A stretch of 64,000 bases of DNA from an uncultured Armatimonadota bacterium (GTDB lineage: Bacteria; Armatimonadota; Fimbriimonadia; Fimbriimonadales; Fimbriimonadaceae): contig CAIYLG010000052.1 of assembly GCA_903927025.1 (NCBI GenBank), positions 62,001 to 126,000 of the forward strand. Direction: 5' to 3'. Made by a program: the position numbers and the translations under genes. Shown piece after piece: positions 22,194 to 31,841 of this stretch (the first letter of the stretch is position 1; every line of letters starts with the position of its first letter). The notes beneath the pieces were generated by a model. That model had not been told where the DNA came from, made no database searches, and saw only the letters and a list, made by a program, of their open reading frames with translations.

Positions 22194-24326
22194 GTGGAAA
22201 CCAAAATGATCGGACTCAGTTGCCTGCTTATCTCAACCGTTGGCTATGCATCCTTGGTGTTGCCAGCCAAAACAATATGCCTAGGCCTCAGCACAGAAAT
22301 TGGACGGCCCGTGATCGTCTCGAAGGACCTGGGCGAACGATTTGTGTTCATGGCGCCGCACGGCAGGAGTCCACATGTCGTTTTGCAGGCGTTGGGGTCC
22401 TGTCTCCATGCATCAGTTGTGGATGACGGTCAACGAGTGCTCATCAGCCGCACAAAATCGGATCTCAAAGAAATTGAATCCCACGTCATCTCAACTCGAA
22501 TAGAGTGGCTTAAAAAGAAAGTTGATGCCGTCGAGGAGCACCGGCGGCAAGTCTCTTTCCAAGGCGTCGGTGCGGTTAATGCACTCGTTCGAGAGTTTGA
22601 ATCGAGAGAACGAGCCAGTTCAAATGGAACAGCAATCAGCGAAGCTCCTCCAATCAGAGAGTTCCTGCCATCGGAGAGCTTGTTGCTTGGGATCGTGAAG
22701 CGTATCGGCATTAGAGACCTTGCAGAATCATCCCTTAACGAGACAACCGTTTTTGAAGATCGCCCGGTGCTGGATAACAAGCCACTACCTGAGCATGCCG
22801 ACCTTGACCAGGCCTACCAAAACGCGATGGACGCATTTTCCCAAGGTGGGCCCCTGAAAATCGGGTTATCAGGAAATAGAGACTGGGCTACCAACGTCAA
22901 CAGATTCGCCCCGGGGTTGGGGATTCGTCCTGCCCCGATTGAAAGGTTGCGCCTTGCCGAAGTTTGCCTTGGAAATGAGGTGACCCTTTTGCTGAGTGGC
23001 TACGATTCAGCGGGCTATCTGGTCGCGAACGCCGAACTGACTGCGGGGCCAACTAATGCGTTAAAATCACCTGCCGAAATAATCGAACGAAGCAAGGTAC
23101 AAGGAAAGAAGCAGAGATTCATCGAGCTTTCCGACGCAGGAGTCAGCGCTGCAGGCTTTGGCCAGATGCCAGAAGCGCAACCCTTTCCGTCCTGGTTTCT
23201 AAATCCTGATAAAGTTGAGCCACTATCCCTGTTCGTGCAGCCTGTGATGCAGACCCTTGCTCAAGAAGATCCTGAATCAAGCGTGGCCATTGAGGTCACA
23301 GACTCCTTCTGGAACTTGGTGAGGCAGTGTATTAGGGAGGGAAAGGTCAGCATCGAAACGCTGCAGGAGTCAATGACCCAGTGGACGCCATTCGAGAAAG
23401 TGAAAAGTCCAGGCGCACTAGTCTACAGGCCCATTGATCCCTATTCGGTAGAACATTGCCAGGCAGACAGAAAGGAACTTTCCAGGTTTGCGAGGCAGGT
23501 TTGGACCGAAAGGAAAGTGGGACTTCGTGTGACAGGGAGGTTGTACAAGTTCGGGAGCTTACGGCCAGGTTTCCTGACCAACACATGGGAATTTAACGCA
23601 CGGGTTGCGCTTGATCAGTGGTCGACCCCAGGGAAAAACCTGCGCGCACATGTCTATCGCCTTATAGGTGCCATCGACGATCACGATTGGGACCTACTTG
23701 TGTCTGGGCGAACTTTGTCAGCAGATCGACTTGGCGCAACGGCCGAGCTAAAGGATGTGCTCTATCAGGAATATGGCGTGATTCCGGAGGGCCAAGGACC
23801 CTTTCCGGACATCTACCAGCATCCCTGCGAAGCATATACGGAATCGCAAATTTCACAATCGCCGATTTCGATCCGGGCTCTAAACACCCAAATCATCCAG
23901 GACTGGCCCCAGGCGAACGAGAAGGCGACGATGTGGGCGCCCCTTTTTGGAGATGATGGTAAGCCTGTATTGTTCAAGCGGATTCAAATGAAGTTTAGAG
24001 GCGCCCACCCCGAGCCCGCAAGTACACGTGACCAGTACGAAGCATCTCTTTCGAAAAGGCTGTTTAGGATCGGTCACGCTGACGATACGACTTTAACCAT
24101 TGCAATGCCTCGCAGGCTTTTCATCCGTGCGCAGTCAAGGGGTTATGGCACCAGCGATTCCGATCCCATGCCCTATGTCGATCTTCCTAAGAATCTTCGA
24201 GACACGCTTTGGGGAGCCGCTTTTGACGATGTGATGAGCGTGATCCAGAAATTCGAATCCAACGCCAAGGCAAACGGGCAGGCTTCTGGTTCGCCGGCAA
24301 TTCCTCCTCCCCCGCCGGCAGATTGA
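22194..24326 (+). CDS. Large exported protein with STN-like N-terminus, unknown
   Basis: 710 residues from a GTG start. A hydrophobic leader (about 5-22) precedes a region (about 25-90) that resembles the secretin/TonB short N-terminal (STN) domain: 'IGRPVIVSKDLGERFVFM ... SPHVVLQALGSCLHASVV ... QRVLISR'. Residues 90-150 are charged and helical; the remainder is unrecognised. It ends in a Pro-rich tail ('PAIPPPPPAD'). It may be part of an envelope assembly, but this is a guess from the STN-like part. It follows the secreted protein at 21518 by 10 bases. Confidence 0.7.
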   Translation: METKMIGLSCLLISTVGYASLVLPAKTICLGLSTEIGRPVIVSKDLGERFVFMAPHGRSPHVVLQALGSCLHASVVDDGQRVLISRTKSDLKEIESHVISTRIEWLKKKVDAVEEHRRQVSFQGVGAVNALVREFESRERASSNGTAISEAPPIREFLPSESLLLGIVKRIGIRDLAESSLNETTVFEDRPVLDNKPLPEHADLDQAYQNAMDAFSQGGPLKIGLSGNRDWATNVNRFAPGLGIRPAPIERLRLAEVCLGNEVTLLLSGYDSAGYLVANAELTAGPTNALKSPAEIIERSKVQGKKQRFIELSDAGVSAAGFGQMPEAQPFPSWFLNPDKVEPLSLFVQPVMQTLAQEDPESSVAIEVTDSFWNLVRQCIREGKVSIETLQESMTQWTPFEKVKSPGALVYRPIDPYSVEHCQADRKELSRFARQVWTERKVGLRVTGRLYKFGSLRPGFLTNTWEFNARVALDQWSTPGKNLRAHVYRLIGAIDDHDWDLLVSGRTLSADRLGATAELKDVLYQEYGVIPEGQGPFPDIYQHPCEAYTESQISQSPISIRALNTQIIQDWPQANEKATMWAPLFGDDGKPVLFKRIQMKFRGAHPEPASTRDQYEASLSKRLFRIGHADDTTLTIAMPRRLFIRAQSRGYGTSDSDPMPYVDLPKNLRDTLWGAAFDDVMSVIQKFESNAKANGQASGSPAIPPPPPAD

Positions 24327-24406
24327 GTGTTTGTTCTGCGACTTGCAATGAGAGTGGAGTCTCCCCACTGATCGGTCGATGGTCAACCCTGACACTCCTG
24401 CGCGTG

Positions 24407-25030
24407 TTAATCCAACGCACCAAGCCAGGTGGCGACGCTGGTCAACTCGGGTCGACCGAGGTTGTGGCCCAATTCCTGCCATTCCAGCGTCACCGCGGCG
24501 CCGCGTTCCGAGAAGAGTTCGGCGAGGTGCTTAGGTTGCTCGACAGGGACAATCGGGTCGAACTTGCCTGACGATAGGAACACCGATTTTCCGGTCAGGT
24601 CCACACGATCCACGGGTTCAAACGGAATCATGCCGCGCAGGAGGATCGCTCCGCCCACTGTTTTGCTGCCAGAAAGGAGCAGGCTGCTGGCGATGTTCGC
24701 TCCGTTTGAGTACCCCAACGCCACTAACTGGTCAGGAGACCATCCGTGCTCAGCCGTCTTTGCGGCAAGAAAGGCCTCAAGCTCTGCGGTCCTAAAGTGA
24801 AGGTCTTCAAGGTCAAAGACCCCCTCTGCAAGCCTGCGAAAGAACCTCGGCGCGCCGTGCTCCAAGACTTTGCCTCGAACGGAGAGATAACCGGCGAGAG
24901 GGTCGATCAGCTCGGCAAAAGGGACCAGGCTGGCTTCATCTCCGCCCGTGCCATGGAGGAGGACGAGAATTCGGGAAGACCCGGGCTTGGGGGGTGCATA
25001 GCGGAAGACAAAATCAGAAGCAGTGCTCAT
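24407..25030 (-). CDS. Alpha/beta hydrolase (carboxylesterase, MhqD-like)
   Basis: 207 residues of the phospholipase/carboxylesterase family. The oxyanion region is 'ILVLLHGTGGDEASLV', the nucleophile Ser is in 'ALGYSNGANIA', the Asp in 'SSGKFDPIVP' and the His in 'ELGHNLG', so the triad is complete. It overlaps the upstream dioxygenase gene by 4 bases (ATGA). The same gene pair in Bacillus (mhqO, mhqD) protects against quinones and other electrophiles, and that role is likely here. Confidence 0.85.
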   Translation of the reverse strand: MSTASDFVFRYAPPKPGSSRILVLLHGTGGDEASLVPFAELIDPLAGYLSVRGKVLEHGAPRFFRRLAEGVFDLEDLHFRTAELEAFLAAKTAEHGWSPDQLVALGYSNGANIASSLLLSGSKTVGGAILLRGMIPFEPVDRVDLTGKSVFLSSGKFDPIVPVEQPKHLAELFSERGAAVTLEWQELGHNLGRPELTSVATWLGALD

Positions 25031-25977
25031 CGATTCACTTTGGGAAGTCGCAACGGCTCCAACGCTCGTTGTATCTGGACTCGGTACTCCTCCAATCGCT
25101 CCGGGAGCATCAGCGACATTCCGAGCCGTTCCACTGGCTCATCTACGGTAAATCCGGGCGTATCTGTAGCAAGCTCCAACAAAACTCCTCCCGGCTCCCT
25201 GAAGTAAACCGACCGGAAGTAGGAGCGATCTAGGATCGTGCTGGCGTGAAGGCCCTGATTGACAACTTGAATCCGATCTTCAATTTGACCTGCTTCATCC
25301 GTGGCGCGGAGCGCGATGTGGTGAACAGCGCCACGGCCCTGCCTTCCAACCGGCCCATCCGGATCGATGCTGAGTGAGAGGGTCTTCCCAGATCCGCCTC
25401 CCTCAACCGCGAAGTCGAGACGATTTTCACTCTCTGAGATAAGCTTGAAGCCAAGAATATTCTCCAGGATGGCGCGCGTCGGGCCTGGCTCCCGCTCGGT
25501 GAGGGTAATGGACTCCATCCCCACAATGGCTTTTGCCCAAGGAATGGGGCCCTCCAATAGCGGAGCCGGAGCGGCAGAGCGAGTGGACGTCACCAGTTCG
25601 AGCTGCAGTCCGTCTGGAGCACGAAACCGAATACTTTCCAGCCCGTCTCTGCTCACGGGGCGATCGAAGTCGACATCTCGACGCTTAAATCGGTCCGCCC
25701 AATAGGCGATCGCGTCGGACGGGACCCCCAGGGAAATGAGAGTCGCCTGGCCCGATCCAGGGCGTCCAGGGTGACCTTCTGGATAGGGGAAGAATGTAAG
25801 AAGCGTGCCAGGTGTGCCCAGGTAGTCGCCGTAATAGAAATGGTAGGCGCTTGGGTCGTCGTAGTTTACGGTGAGTTTGACAAGGCGAAGCCCGAGCACC
25901 CCTGTGTAGAAATCGACATTCTCCTGTGGGGGGCCGCAAATGGCAGAGACGTGATGGATGCCAAGGATGTTGGCCAT
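25027..25977 (-). CDS. Ring-cleaving dioxygenase of the VOC superfamily (MhqO-like)
   Basis: 316 residues made of two vicinal-oxygen-chelate modules. Metal ligands are expected at the His in 'LGIHHVSAICG', the His in 'GAVHHIALRA' and the Glu in 'PGGVLLELATD'. 'GSGQATLISLGVP' and 'YWADRFKRR' are typical of MhqO/MhqA-like hydroquinone dioxygenases. It is co-transcribed with the hydrolase at 24407. No MarR-type regulator, the usual controller of such operons, lies next to it. Confidence 0.88.
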   Translation of the reverse strand: MANILGIHHVSAICGPPQENVDFYTGVLGLRLVKLTVNYDDPSAYHFYYGDYLGTPGTLLTFFPYPEGHPGRPGSGQATLISLGVPSDAIAYWADRFKRRDVDFDRPVSRDGLESIRFRAPDGLQLELVTSTRSAAPAPLLEGPIPWAKAIVGMESITLTEREPGPTRAILENILGFKLISESENRLDFAVEGGGSGKTLSLSIDPDGPVGRQGRGAVHHIALRATDEAGQIEDRIQVVNQGLHASTILDRSYFRSVYFREPGGVLLELATDTPGFTVDEPVERLGMSLMLPERLEEYRVQIQRALEPLRLPKVNR

Positions 25978-26059
25978 AGTGCTTTCAATCGCCTGCAGCA
26001 GTTCGTACGAAACAGCATTGGCTCAGATTGCAGGAATAATTACTTGGAGCAGGCATTAG

Positions 26060-27172
26060 ATGTCAAATGAACTTCAGCATCGAGCCCGAAATCTCCTTCT
26101 CCGGTTTGGATGGAACAGCACCTGCTTTCAAATTCTTAATCCGGGTATCAGCCTTTGGTTTTCCTCCGATGGCCAAGCCGTCATCGGCTACGTCCTGCGA
26201 AAAGGTGTTCGGGTGGTGGCAGGTGCGCCGGTTTGCGCCGAATCTGAGCTTCCAGGCGTGATTCGTGAGTGGGAATTGGACGCTGCTTCAGCGGGCCAGC
26301 GCGTTTGCTACTTTGGTGCCGAAAGCCGTATCCAGCGCCTGCTCGAATCTGCGCCTGGGTACACCACCGTTACCCTTGGAGCTCAGCCGAGTTGGAATCC
26401 ACAGCATTGGCCCGGAATCTTTGATGCGGACAAGAACTTGCGCGCCCAACGCAGTCGTGCCCTTCATAAAGGAGTTGAAGTTGAAGAGTGGGCCTGTGAT
26501 CGAGCGATGAACAATCCTCAACTAAGGACTTGCCTGCACGAGTGGCTGACGACTCGCGGTCTTCCGCCCATGCACTTTTTGGTTGAGCCAGAAACTCTTG
26601 AGTGCTTAGAAGAGAGGAGAATCTTTGTCGCGCTCCAGCGCGGAGAAGTTGTCGGGTTCTTGGTTCTCTCTCCAATCCCCCAGCGTGCGGGGTGGCTCAC
26701 AGAGCAGTTTCCTCGCTCCCTGAAGGCCCCCAATGGAACGGTAGAAATCCTTATGGATACTGCTATCCGAGCCATTGCCGTCACGGGCGCCGAGTACGTC
26801 ACGATGGGGATCATTCCCTTGTCTCGACACGGCCTTCCGACCGGCGACAGCAATCCAAAGTGGCTGAGGCTTACGCTCTCCTGGGTTCGCGCTCATGGGC
26901 GTCGATTCTATAACTTTGATGGACTCGACCGATTCAAGCTTAAATTCCGCCCCGAATACTGGGAGCCCATCTGCGTGATCTCCAAGGAGCCTAGCTTTTC
27001 TCTTCGAAGTCTTTACGCCATCGCCGCCGCGTTCAGCGACGGCACACCGGCAGGGTCAGTTTCTCGGGGACTGATGAAGGCCGCCAGAAGGGAGGCTAAG
27101 TGGCTCTTCGATCGAAGTCGTCCTAAACTTGGTCCGCCCCCTCCGCGGACTGCACCCTCGCCGAAGGCGTAA
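26060..27172 (+). CDS. DUF2156 protein (MprF C-terminal-like acyl/aminoacyl transferase)
   Basis: 370 residues with the two tandem GNAT-like folds of DUF2156. Recognisable parts are 'GQAVIGYVLRKGVRVVAGAP', 'RAQRSRALHKGVEVEEW', 'FLVLSPIP', 'LMDTAIRAIAVTGAEYVTMG' and the end 'FYNFDGLDRFKLKFRP'. In MprF this domain moves lysine from tRNA to phosphatidylglycerol; here no membrane flippase is attached and the substrate is unknown. The C-terminus is basic and Pro-rich. The SCO1 gene starts 8 bases after the stop. Confidence 0.8.
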   Translation: MSNELQHRARNLLLRFGWNSTCFQILNPGISLWFSSDGQAVIGYVLRKGVRVVAGAPVCAESELPGVIREWELDAASAGQRVCYFGAESRIQRLLESAPGYTTVTLGAQPSWNPQHWPGIFDADKNLRAQRSRALHKGVEVEEWACDRAMNNPQLRTCLHEWLTTRGLPPMHFLVEPETLECLEERRIFVALQRGEVVGFLVLSPIPQRAGWLTEQFPRSLKAPNGTVEILMDTAIRAIAVTGAEYVTMGIIPLSRHGLPTGDSNPKWLRLTLSWVRAHGRRFYNFDGLDRFKLKFRPEYWEPICVISKEPSFSLRSLYAIAAAFSDGTPAGSVSRGLMKAARREAKWLFDRSRPKLGPPPPRTAPSPKA

Positions 27173-27180
27173 AATAGGAC

Positions 27181-28062
27181 GTGACGTCAAGCTCTTTGCG
27201 CATTCGTCCGCTCCTCTTCGCCGTTGCGATGTTGTCATCCTTCCTGGCCCGCGGTCAGGCTGGATTCCAGCAGCCGGTTGCGGTGGCACCCCTGAATCTG
27301 GATGTGTCGAGCGTCAAGATCATCCAGCGAATTGGAAACCAGGTCCCTGCTGAGGCACAGTTTAAGGATCAGGGCGGATCAACTGTCACCATCGGCAAGC
27401 TCCTCCACGGAAAACCGGCGCTCATGCTCGCCATCTTTTACCGCTGTACCGGCGTGTGTGGGGTGGAACTGGCCAATCTTGTCGGAACGCTTGAGAAGAT
27501 GACCGCAAAGAAGGTTGGTCGCGACTTTGACGTGATCGTGGTGGGGATAGATCCTGTAGAAACCCCAGATCTCGCCTTGGCCAAGCTCAAGCAGACGATT
27601 GCGACCTCAGATTCCCTCAAGGACACAGAAGCTGGATGGCACTTCCTGACGGGATCGATCGACCAGATTCGGCTTGTCACGAACAAGATTGGCTTCTACT
27701 ACACCTGGGACGCTTCAAAAGACATCATCAACCACCCTGCCGGGCTGATGTTCTTAACCCCAACCGGAATTGTGTCCAGCTATATCCTTGGTGCCCAGTA
27801 CACACCAGAAAAGATTGAGGGCAACCTTGAGATCGCGGCGAAGGGCCAGCTGGGGCTCAAGTCTGCCGACATCTTCTTCGGATGCATTCACGTTGACCCT
27901 CTTACAGGCAAGCGAAGCATCGTGATCCAAAACGTGGTGAGTGTAGCCGCAGCAGTGACGGTGATCGCCCTGCTCATTTCGGTTCTCACCCTGTCCGGAA
28001 GGGCCAAATGGAAGCGCAAAGAGCCGAAGACGGTTGATGAATGGGGAGACCCGATCGACTAG
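27181..28062 (+). CDS. SCO1/SenC copper-chaperone family protein, membrane-anchored at both ends
   Basis: 293 residues from a GTG start. It has an N-terminal signal or anchor (about 8-25), a thioredoxin-like domain with the copper pair Cys-Thr-Gly-Val-Cys ('FYRCTGVCGVE') and the distant His in 'INHPAGLMF', then a C-terminal membrane segment (about 250-272) and a short cytosolic tail. SCO proteins deliver copper to cytochrome oxidase CuA; no oxidase genes are in the window. Its stop is interlocked with the convergent polA stop in CTAG at 28059-28062. Confidence 0.88.
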   Translation: MTSSSLRIRPLLFAVAMLSSFLARGQAGFQQPVAVAPLNLDVSSVKIIQRIGNQVPAEAQFKDQGGSTVTIGKLLHGKPALMLAIFYRCTGVCGVELANLVGTLEKMTAKKVGRDFDVIVVGIDPVETPDLALAKLKQTIATSDSLKDTEAGWHFLTGSIDQIRLVTNKIGFYYTWDASKDIINHPAGLMFLTPTGIVSSYILGAQYTPEKIEGNLEIAAKGQLGLKSADIFFGCIHVDPLTGKRSIVIQNVVSVAAAVTVIALLISVLTLSGRAKWKRKEPKTVDEWGDPID

Positions 28063-30659
28063 GCGATCGGCGTCATCTCATTCCAATCCGGCCCTACCTT
28101 GGCATCCACTTCAACCGGTACGTGAAGAGGGAGGGCAGCCTCCATGTCGTGGCGGATCTTTTCGAGACCCTCCCGGTCGTTGGGCCTCATCTCGAACACG
28201 AGTTCGTCGTGTACGTTCAGCAGCATCCGGGTTGAGGTTCCCTGAATGTGTCGGTCAACGTGGATCATCGCAATCTTGAGCATGTCTGCGGCCGTTCCCT
28301 GAATCGGGGCATTCATCGCTTGGCGCTCGGCATATTTTCGCTCCATGATCTTCGGGGCGTGGATGTCTGGGAAGTAGCGTCGCCTGCCGCACATCGTGGT
28401 AGTGAAGCCTTTGCTCTTAGCTTCGCTGACGATGCTCTTGGTGAAGTCTGAGACGGTTGGGAATCGCTCGTTGTAGAGGCGAATCAGCTCTTTGGCTTCA
28501 GAGATGCTGAATCCGCCGCCTAGCTGTTGAGCGAGTCCATATTCGCTGACGCCGTAAAGCACCGCATAGTTGAGCATCTTTGCCATTCGCCGCTGCTCCT
28601 TGGTCGCCTGCCCCTCGCCGAGTCCAAACATCTGCTGGGCGGTGACGGTGTGCACGTCGACACGACGCTGGAAAGCATCCACAAGGGCTGGCTCCCCGCA
28701 AAGGTGGGCGAGGACTCTCAGTTCAATCTGTGAATAGTCGAGAGAAGCGAATTCGTAACCGTCTGTTGCAACAAACGCCTTGCGAATGCCTCTGCCCAAT
28801 TCGGTGCGGATCGGGATATTTTGAAGGTTCGGGTCGTTTGAGGACAGCCTTCCCGTTGCCGCCACTGCCTGATTGTAGGTCGTATGGATTCGCCCATCAT
28901 CCTGAATCAGCTTCTCCAGTGAGTCTGCGTAAGTCGACTTCAGCTTGGTGAGCTCTCGCCAGTTGAGAACCTCTTGAGCAATTTGATACTCCGGTGCGAT
29001 CAGGCTCAGCACTTCCACACCGGTGGCGTAGCCGGTCTTAGTCTTTTGCGCTCCCGGAATCTGGAGCTTCTCGAACAGGATTTCACCGAGCTGCTTGGGT
29101 GATCCAATCGTGAAGGATTGCCCCGCGAGTTCATAAATGAGCTGAGTGGTCTGCTGGATCGAGACTTCCAGCGTTTTGCTGAACTCACGCAGCTGCGTTC
29201 GGTCCGTTCTCACGCCCAGGTTTTCCATTCCGGCGAGGATTGGAATCAGAGGCAGTTCAATGTCTCGCAGAACACTGATCTGCGACTCCTTTTCCAGCCG
29301 ATCCTTCAACGTGCCTTCCAGCAGGAAGAGAGCCGAAGCCATTTCAGCGGCATTTGCGGGAGGAGCAACGTCCAAATAGCCCTGAACCAGATCCCGGAGA
29401 GCATAAGTCGTGCGCTCTGAGCGCAGCACGTAGGCTGCCAGCAGCGTGTCAAACCCGGGCGTGCCCAACCGCTTTCCGAGCCGGCGATAGACGGGCTTGG
29501 CATCATGCAGAATGGCGGACTCGGGCCGAGACTCGAGCAACCTGAGTGCATGGGCTTCGGGGACCTCAAAGACCCGCGACCCTACGGCAACGTGGGCCTT
29601 GCGATCCGCTTCCTCAAATAAGTCAGTCCGAGTGGCGATTGGTGGCAGAAAGAGAGCATACGGGCCTTCTTGAACGAAGGCTGACAGGGCAGCGTAGTCG
29701 TCCGATTCCTCCAGTTGGATTTCGAGTCGATCCTCGACGACCTCGACAGTTGCCTCTTCTGAGCCCGATTCAGAGCCCTCAAGATACGGACCAAAGACCG
29801 AGACGGCGCGGCGAGCGTGTGACCGGAACTCGAAACTCTCCAGCATGGCAATCGTGGCGTCAAGCTGGGTCTGTGTGAGCACGAACGGCTGGAAGTCGTA
29901 GCTGATCGGCACGTCTCGGACGATGGTCGCGAGATGCTTGCTCTGTAGCATCTGGTCGACGTTGCCTTCAATCTTCTTCCGGTACTTGGGCTCAACTTCG
30001 TCGAATTTCTCAAGAAGGTTTTCGACCGACCCGAATTTGAGAATGAGGTCGGCGGCACCCTTATCGCCGATGCCGGGAACGCCCGGGATGTTGTCGCTGG
30101 TGTCTCCCTTCAGCGCCTTCATGTCGGTGATGTGCTCGGGGCCAAATCCGTAGCGTTCCACAACTTCTTTGGGACCGTAGGTAACGGTCTCAGAGACGCC
30201 CTGCTTCATTGTTAGAACAGAGACGAACTCATCCACCAGTTGGAGTGAGTCTAGGTCTCCGGTGACGATGGTGGTGTAGTAGCCGTTCTGCTCCGCGAGC
30301 TTGCTGATGGTGCCAACCACGTCATCTGCTTCGAAGCCAGTCAATTCGATCGAAGGAATGCCGAGCGCTCGGATAAATTCCCGAGCATCCTTGAGTTGGA
30401 CCTTCAACTCATCCTGAGTCTCTTTCCTGGTCGCTTTGTATCCGGAATATTCGGCGTGTCGAAACGTTTTGCCGGGGGCATCCAGTGCCACGACGATTGC
30501 GTTAGGACGCACCTTTTCCAGCAGCGTGAACAGCATGGAGGTGAACCCAAAGAGCGCGTTCGTGGGCCGGCCGTCTGCTGTGCTCAGGTAGCGCGTCGCA
30601 AAGAACGCTCGGTACAGCAGGGAGAACCCATCAATGACCACCAATCGGCGGTTTTCCAT
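28059..30659 (-). CDS. polA: DNA polymerase I
   Basis: 866 residues. The 5'-3' exonuclease domain (about 1-290) is intact ('FEADDVVGT', 'TGDLDSLQLV', 'GDTSDNIPGVPGIGDKGA'). The middle 3'-5' exonuclease domain (about 310-480) lacks the Asp-x-Glu metal site, so proofreading is probably absent, as in Taq polymerase. The polymerase domain has motif A 'SLDYSQIELRVLAH', motif B 'RRMAKMLNYAVLYG' and motif C 'LNVHDELVFE'. Motif B has Tyr where E. coli has Phe762, a change known to lower discrimination against dideoxynucleotides. Confidence 0.97.
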   Translation of the reverse strand: MENRRLVVIDGFSLLYRAFFATRYLSTADGRPTNALFGFTSMLFTLLEKVRPNAIVVALDAPGKTFRHAEYSGYKATRKETQDELKVQLKDAREFIRALGIPSIELTGFEADDVVGTISKLAEQNGYYTTIVTGDLDSLQLVDEFVSVLTMKQGVSETVTYGPKEVVERYGFGPEHITDMKALKGDTSDNIPGVPGIGDKGAADLILKFGSVENLLEKFDEVEPKYRKKIEGNVDQMLQSKHLATIVRDVPISYDFQPFVLTQTQLDATIAMLESFEFRSHARRAVSVFGPYLEGSESGSEEATVEVVEDRLEIQLEESDDYAALSAFVQEGPYALFLPPIATRTDLFEEADRKAHVAVGSRVFEVPEAHALRLLESRPESAILHDAKPVYRRLGKRLGTPGFDTLLAAYVLRSERTTYALRDLVQGYLDVAPPANAAEMASALFLLEGTLKDRLEKESQISVLRDIELPLIPILAGMENLGVRTDRTQLREFSKTLEVSIQQTTQLIYELAGQSFTIGSPKQLGEILFEKLQIPGAQKTKTGYATGVEVLSLIAPEYQIAQEVLNWRELTKLKSTYADSLEKLIQDDGRIHTTYNQAVAATGRLSSNDPNLQNIPIRTELGRGIRKAFVATDGYEFASLDYSQIELRVLAHLCGEPALVDAFQRRVDVHTVTAQQMFGLGEGQATKEQRRMAKMLNYAVLYGVSEYGLAQQLGGGFSISEAKELIRLYNERFPTVSDFTKSIVSEAKSKGFTTTMCGRRRYFPDIHAPKIMERKYAERQAMNAPIQGTAADMLKIAMIHVDRHIQGTSTRMLLNVHDELVFEMRPNDREGLEKIRHDMEAALPLHVPVEVDAKVGPDWNEMTPIA

Positions 30660-30803
30660 TCGGATAAGTTACCGCCATTGCCATCCATCGCGAATGCGCA
30701 CTTTAAGTGGACCTGTGATGTCTGCAAGGAATCGCAGGGACTTTGTACCGATTTCACGTCAGGGGGAATTAAGAGATCAACAAAACCCGTCAATAGATAT
30801 AAC

Positions 30804-30829
30804 TGTTAAGTAAAAACATTTTCTTAACA
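30804..30829. promoter_or_regulatory. Inverted repeat in the promoter region of the signal peptidase gene
   Basis: TGTTAAG (30804-30810) and CTTAACA (30823-30829) are perfect 7-base arms with a 12-base A/T-rich spacer, ending 14 bases before the ATG at 30844. The ribosome binding site GGGAGACAGGA lies between them and the ATG. The repeat could be a regulator site; TGTTAAG also occurs upstream of the gene at 21518 (21500-21506), but the match is too short to link them. Confidence 0.35.
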
Positions 30830-30843
30830 ATGGGAGACAGGAA

Positions 30844-31356
30844 ATGATCTTTAGACCGACTCTGGCGAACGTCCTCAAACTTGGAGGATTCGGAATTGCT
30901 GCCACAATTCTGTACGTGCAGCCGTATCGGCCTCTCGTGGTCGTTGGAAGATCCATGGAACCCACTTATCAGAGTCATTCCGTGGAGTGGACGGAGCCAG
31001 TTGCAGCGAACGAGCTTCGACGGGGACAGGTTGTTGAGATCAATATGCCAACCGGCCCGATCATCAAGCGCATTGGCTATCTTGGCGGAGACAAAATTCA
31101 GCAGGTGAACATTGGCGGTCAATGGACTGACATGCTGTACGTTCACCCTCTGGCGCACTCTACAACCAAGCAAATGAAGTTCAGAAAGTACGTGGTGCCT
31201 CAAGGGATGGCATACGTTCTTGGAGACAACCAGGTGGTCTCTTACGACTCCAGAGAGTTTGGCTGCATTCCTGTAAGTCGCATCAAGCGAATCCTCGTTG
31301 ACCAGGAACCTCCCCTGGTTGGCAACCACGATGCATCCTTTCGCGGTTGGAACTGA
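30844..31356 (+). CDS. lepB: Signal peptidase I (S26 family)
   Basis: 170 residues. One N-terminal membrane segment (about 12-28) is followed by the catalytic Ser37 in 'GRSMEPT' and the general base Lys75 in 'PIIKRIGYLGGD'; 'YVLGDNQVVSYDSREFGCI' is the box E signature. It removes signal peptides from exported proteins on the outer face of the inner membrane. A good ribosome binding site precedes the ATG. It stands alone, divergent from polA. Confidence 0.92.
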   Translation: MIFRPTLANVLKLGGFGIAATILYVQPYRPLVVVGRSMEPTYQSHSVEWTEPVAANELRRGQVVEINMPTGPIIKRIGYLGGDKIQQVNIGGQWTDMLYVHPLAHSTTKQMKFRKYVVPQGMAYVLGDNQVVSYDSREFGCIPVSRIKRILVDQEPPLVGNHDASFRGWN

Positions 31357-31464
31357 ACCAGGTTCCCAAAAAACCTGCGAAGTGGTAGAATCTGTATAGG
31401 CGGGCAACATTCGACGTGGCCTAGCCGGAGCTGCAGATTTCTCGAGGAGTGGCACAGGAATCAC

Positions 31465-31803
31465 ATGGTCTATCGTCCACTTCGCTATGAGCAGATGATG
31501 CGAGCTGCAGAAGCCTATGACGTCCGCGCACGCAGGATGTTCGGAGGCATGGGTGTCTATACGGGCGAGAAGATGTTCGCCTTCCTGGTCGGCGAGGATA
31601 TTGGATTAAAACTCTGTCCAGAAGATCTCGAAGAGGCAATGAACCTTCCCGGTGCAGGACCCATGCGACCAGACAAAGACGCTGAGCCGATGCGCGAGTA
31701 TGTTCGGATGCCTAGAGAGGTGCTGGACAACCTCGAAGCGTTCATGTTCTGGGTTGAGCGAAGCGCCAACTACGCACGCAGAAAGCTTTCCAACACCGCT
31801 TAG
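31465..31803 (+). CDS. TfoX N-terminal domain protein
   Basis: 112 residues forming a single TfoX_N domain. The start 'ARRMFGGMGVYTGEKMFAFL' and 'DIGLKLCPEDLEEAM' are typical, as is the end 'FMFWVERSANYARRK'. In gamma-proteobacteria the full TfoX/Sxy protein controls competence; the stand-alone N-domain is widespread and its role is unknown. It lies between lepB and a membrane-anchored unknown protein on the same strand. Confidence 0.82.
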   Translation: MVYRPLRYEQMMRAAEAYDVRARRMFGGMGVYTGEKMFAFLVGEDIGLKLCPEDLEEAMNLPGAGPMRPDKDAEPMREYVRMPREVLDNLEAFMFWVERSANYARRKLSNTA

Positions 31804-31841
31804 AGAACCTTCTATCGTCTTAGAGGTGTCAGGGCATCAGC

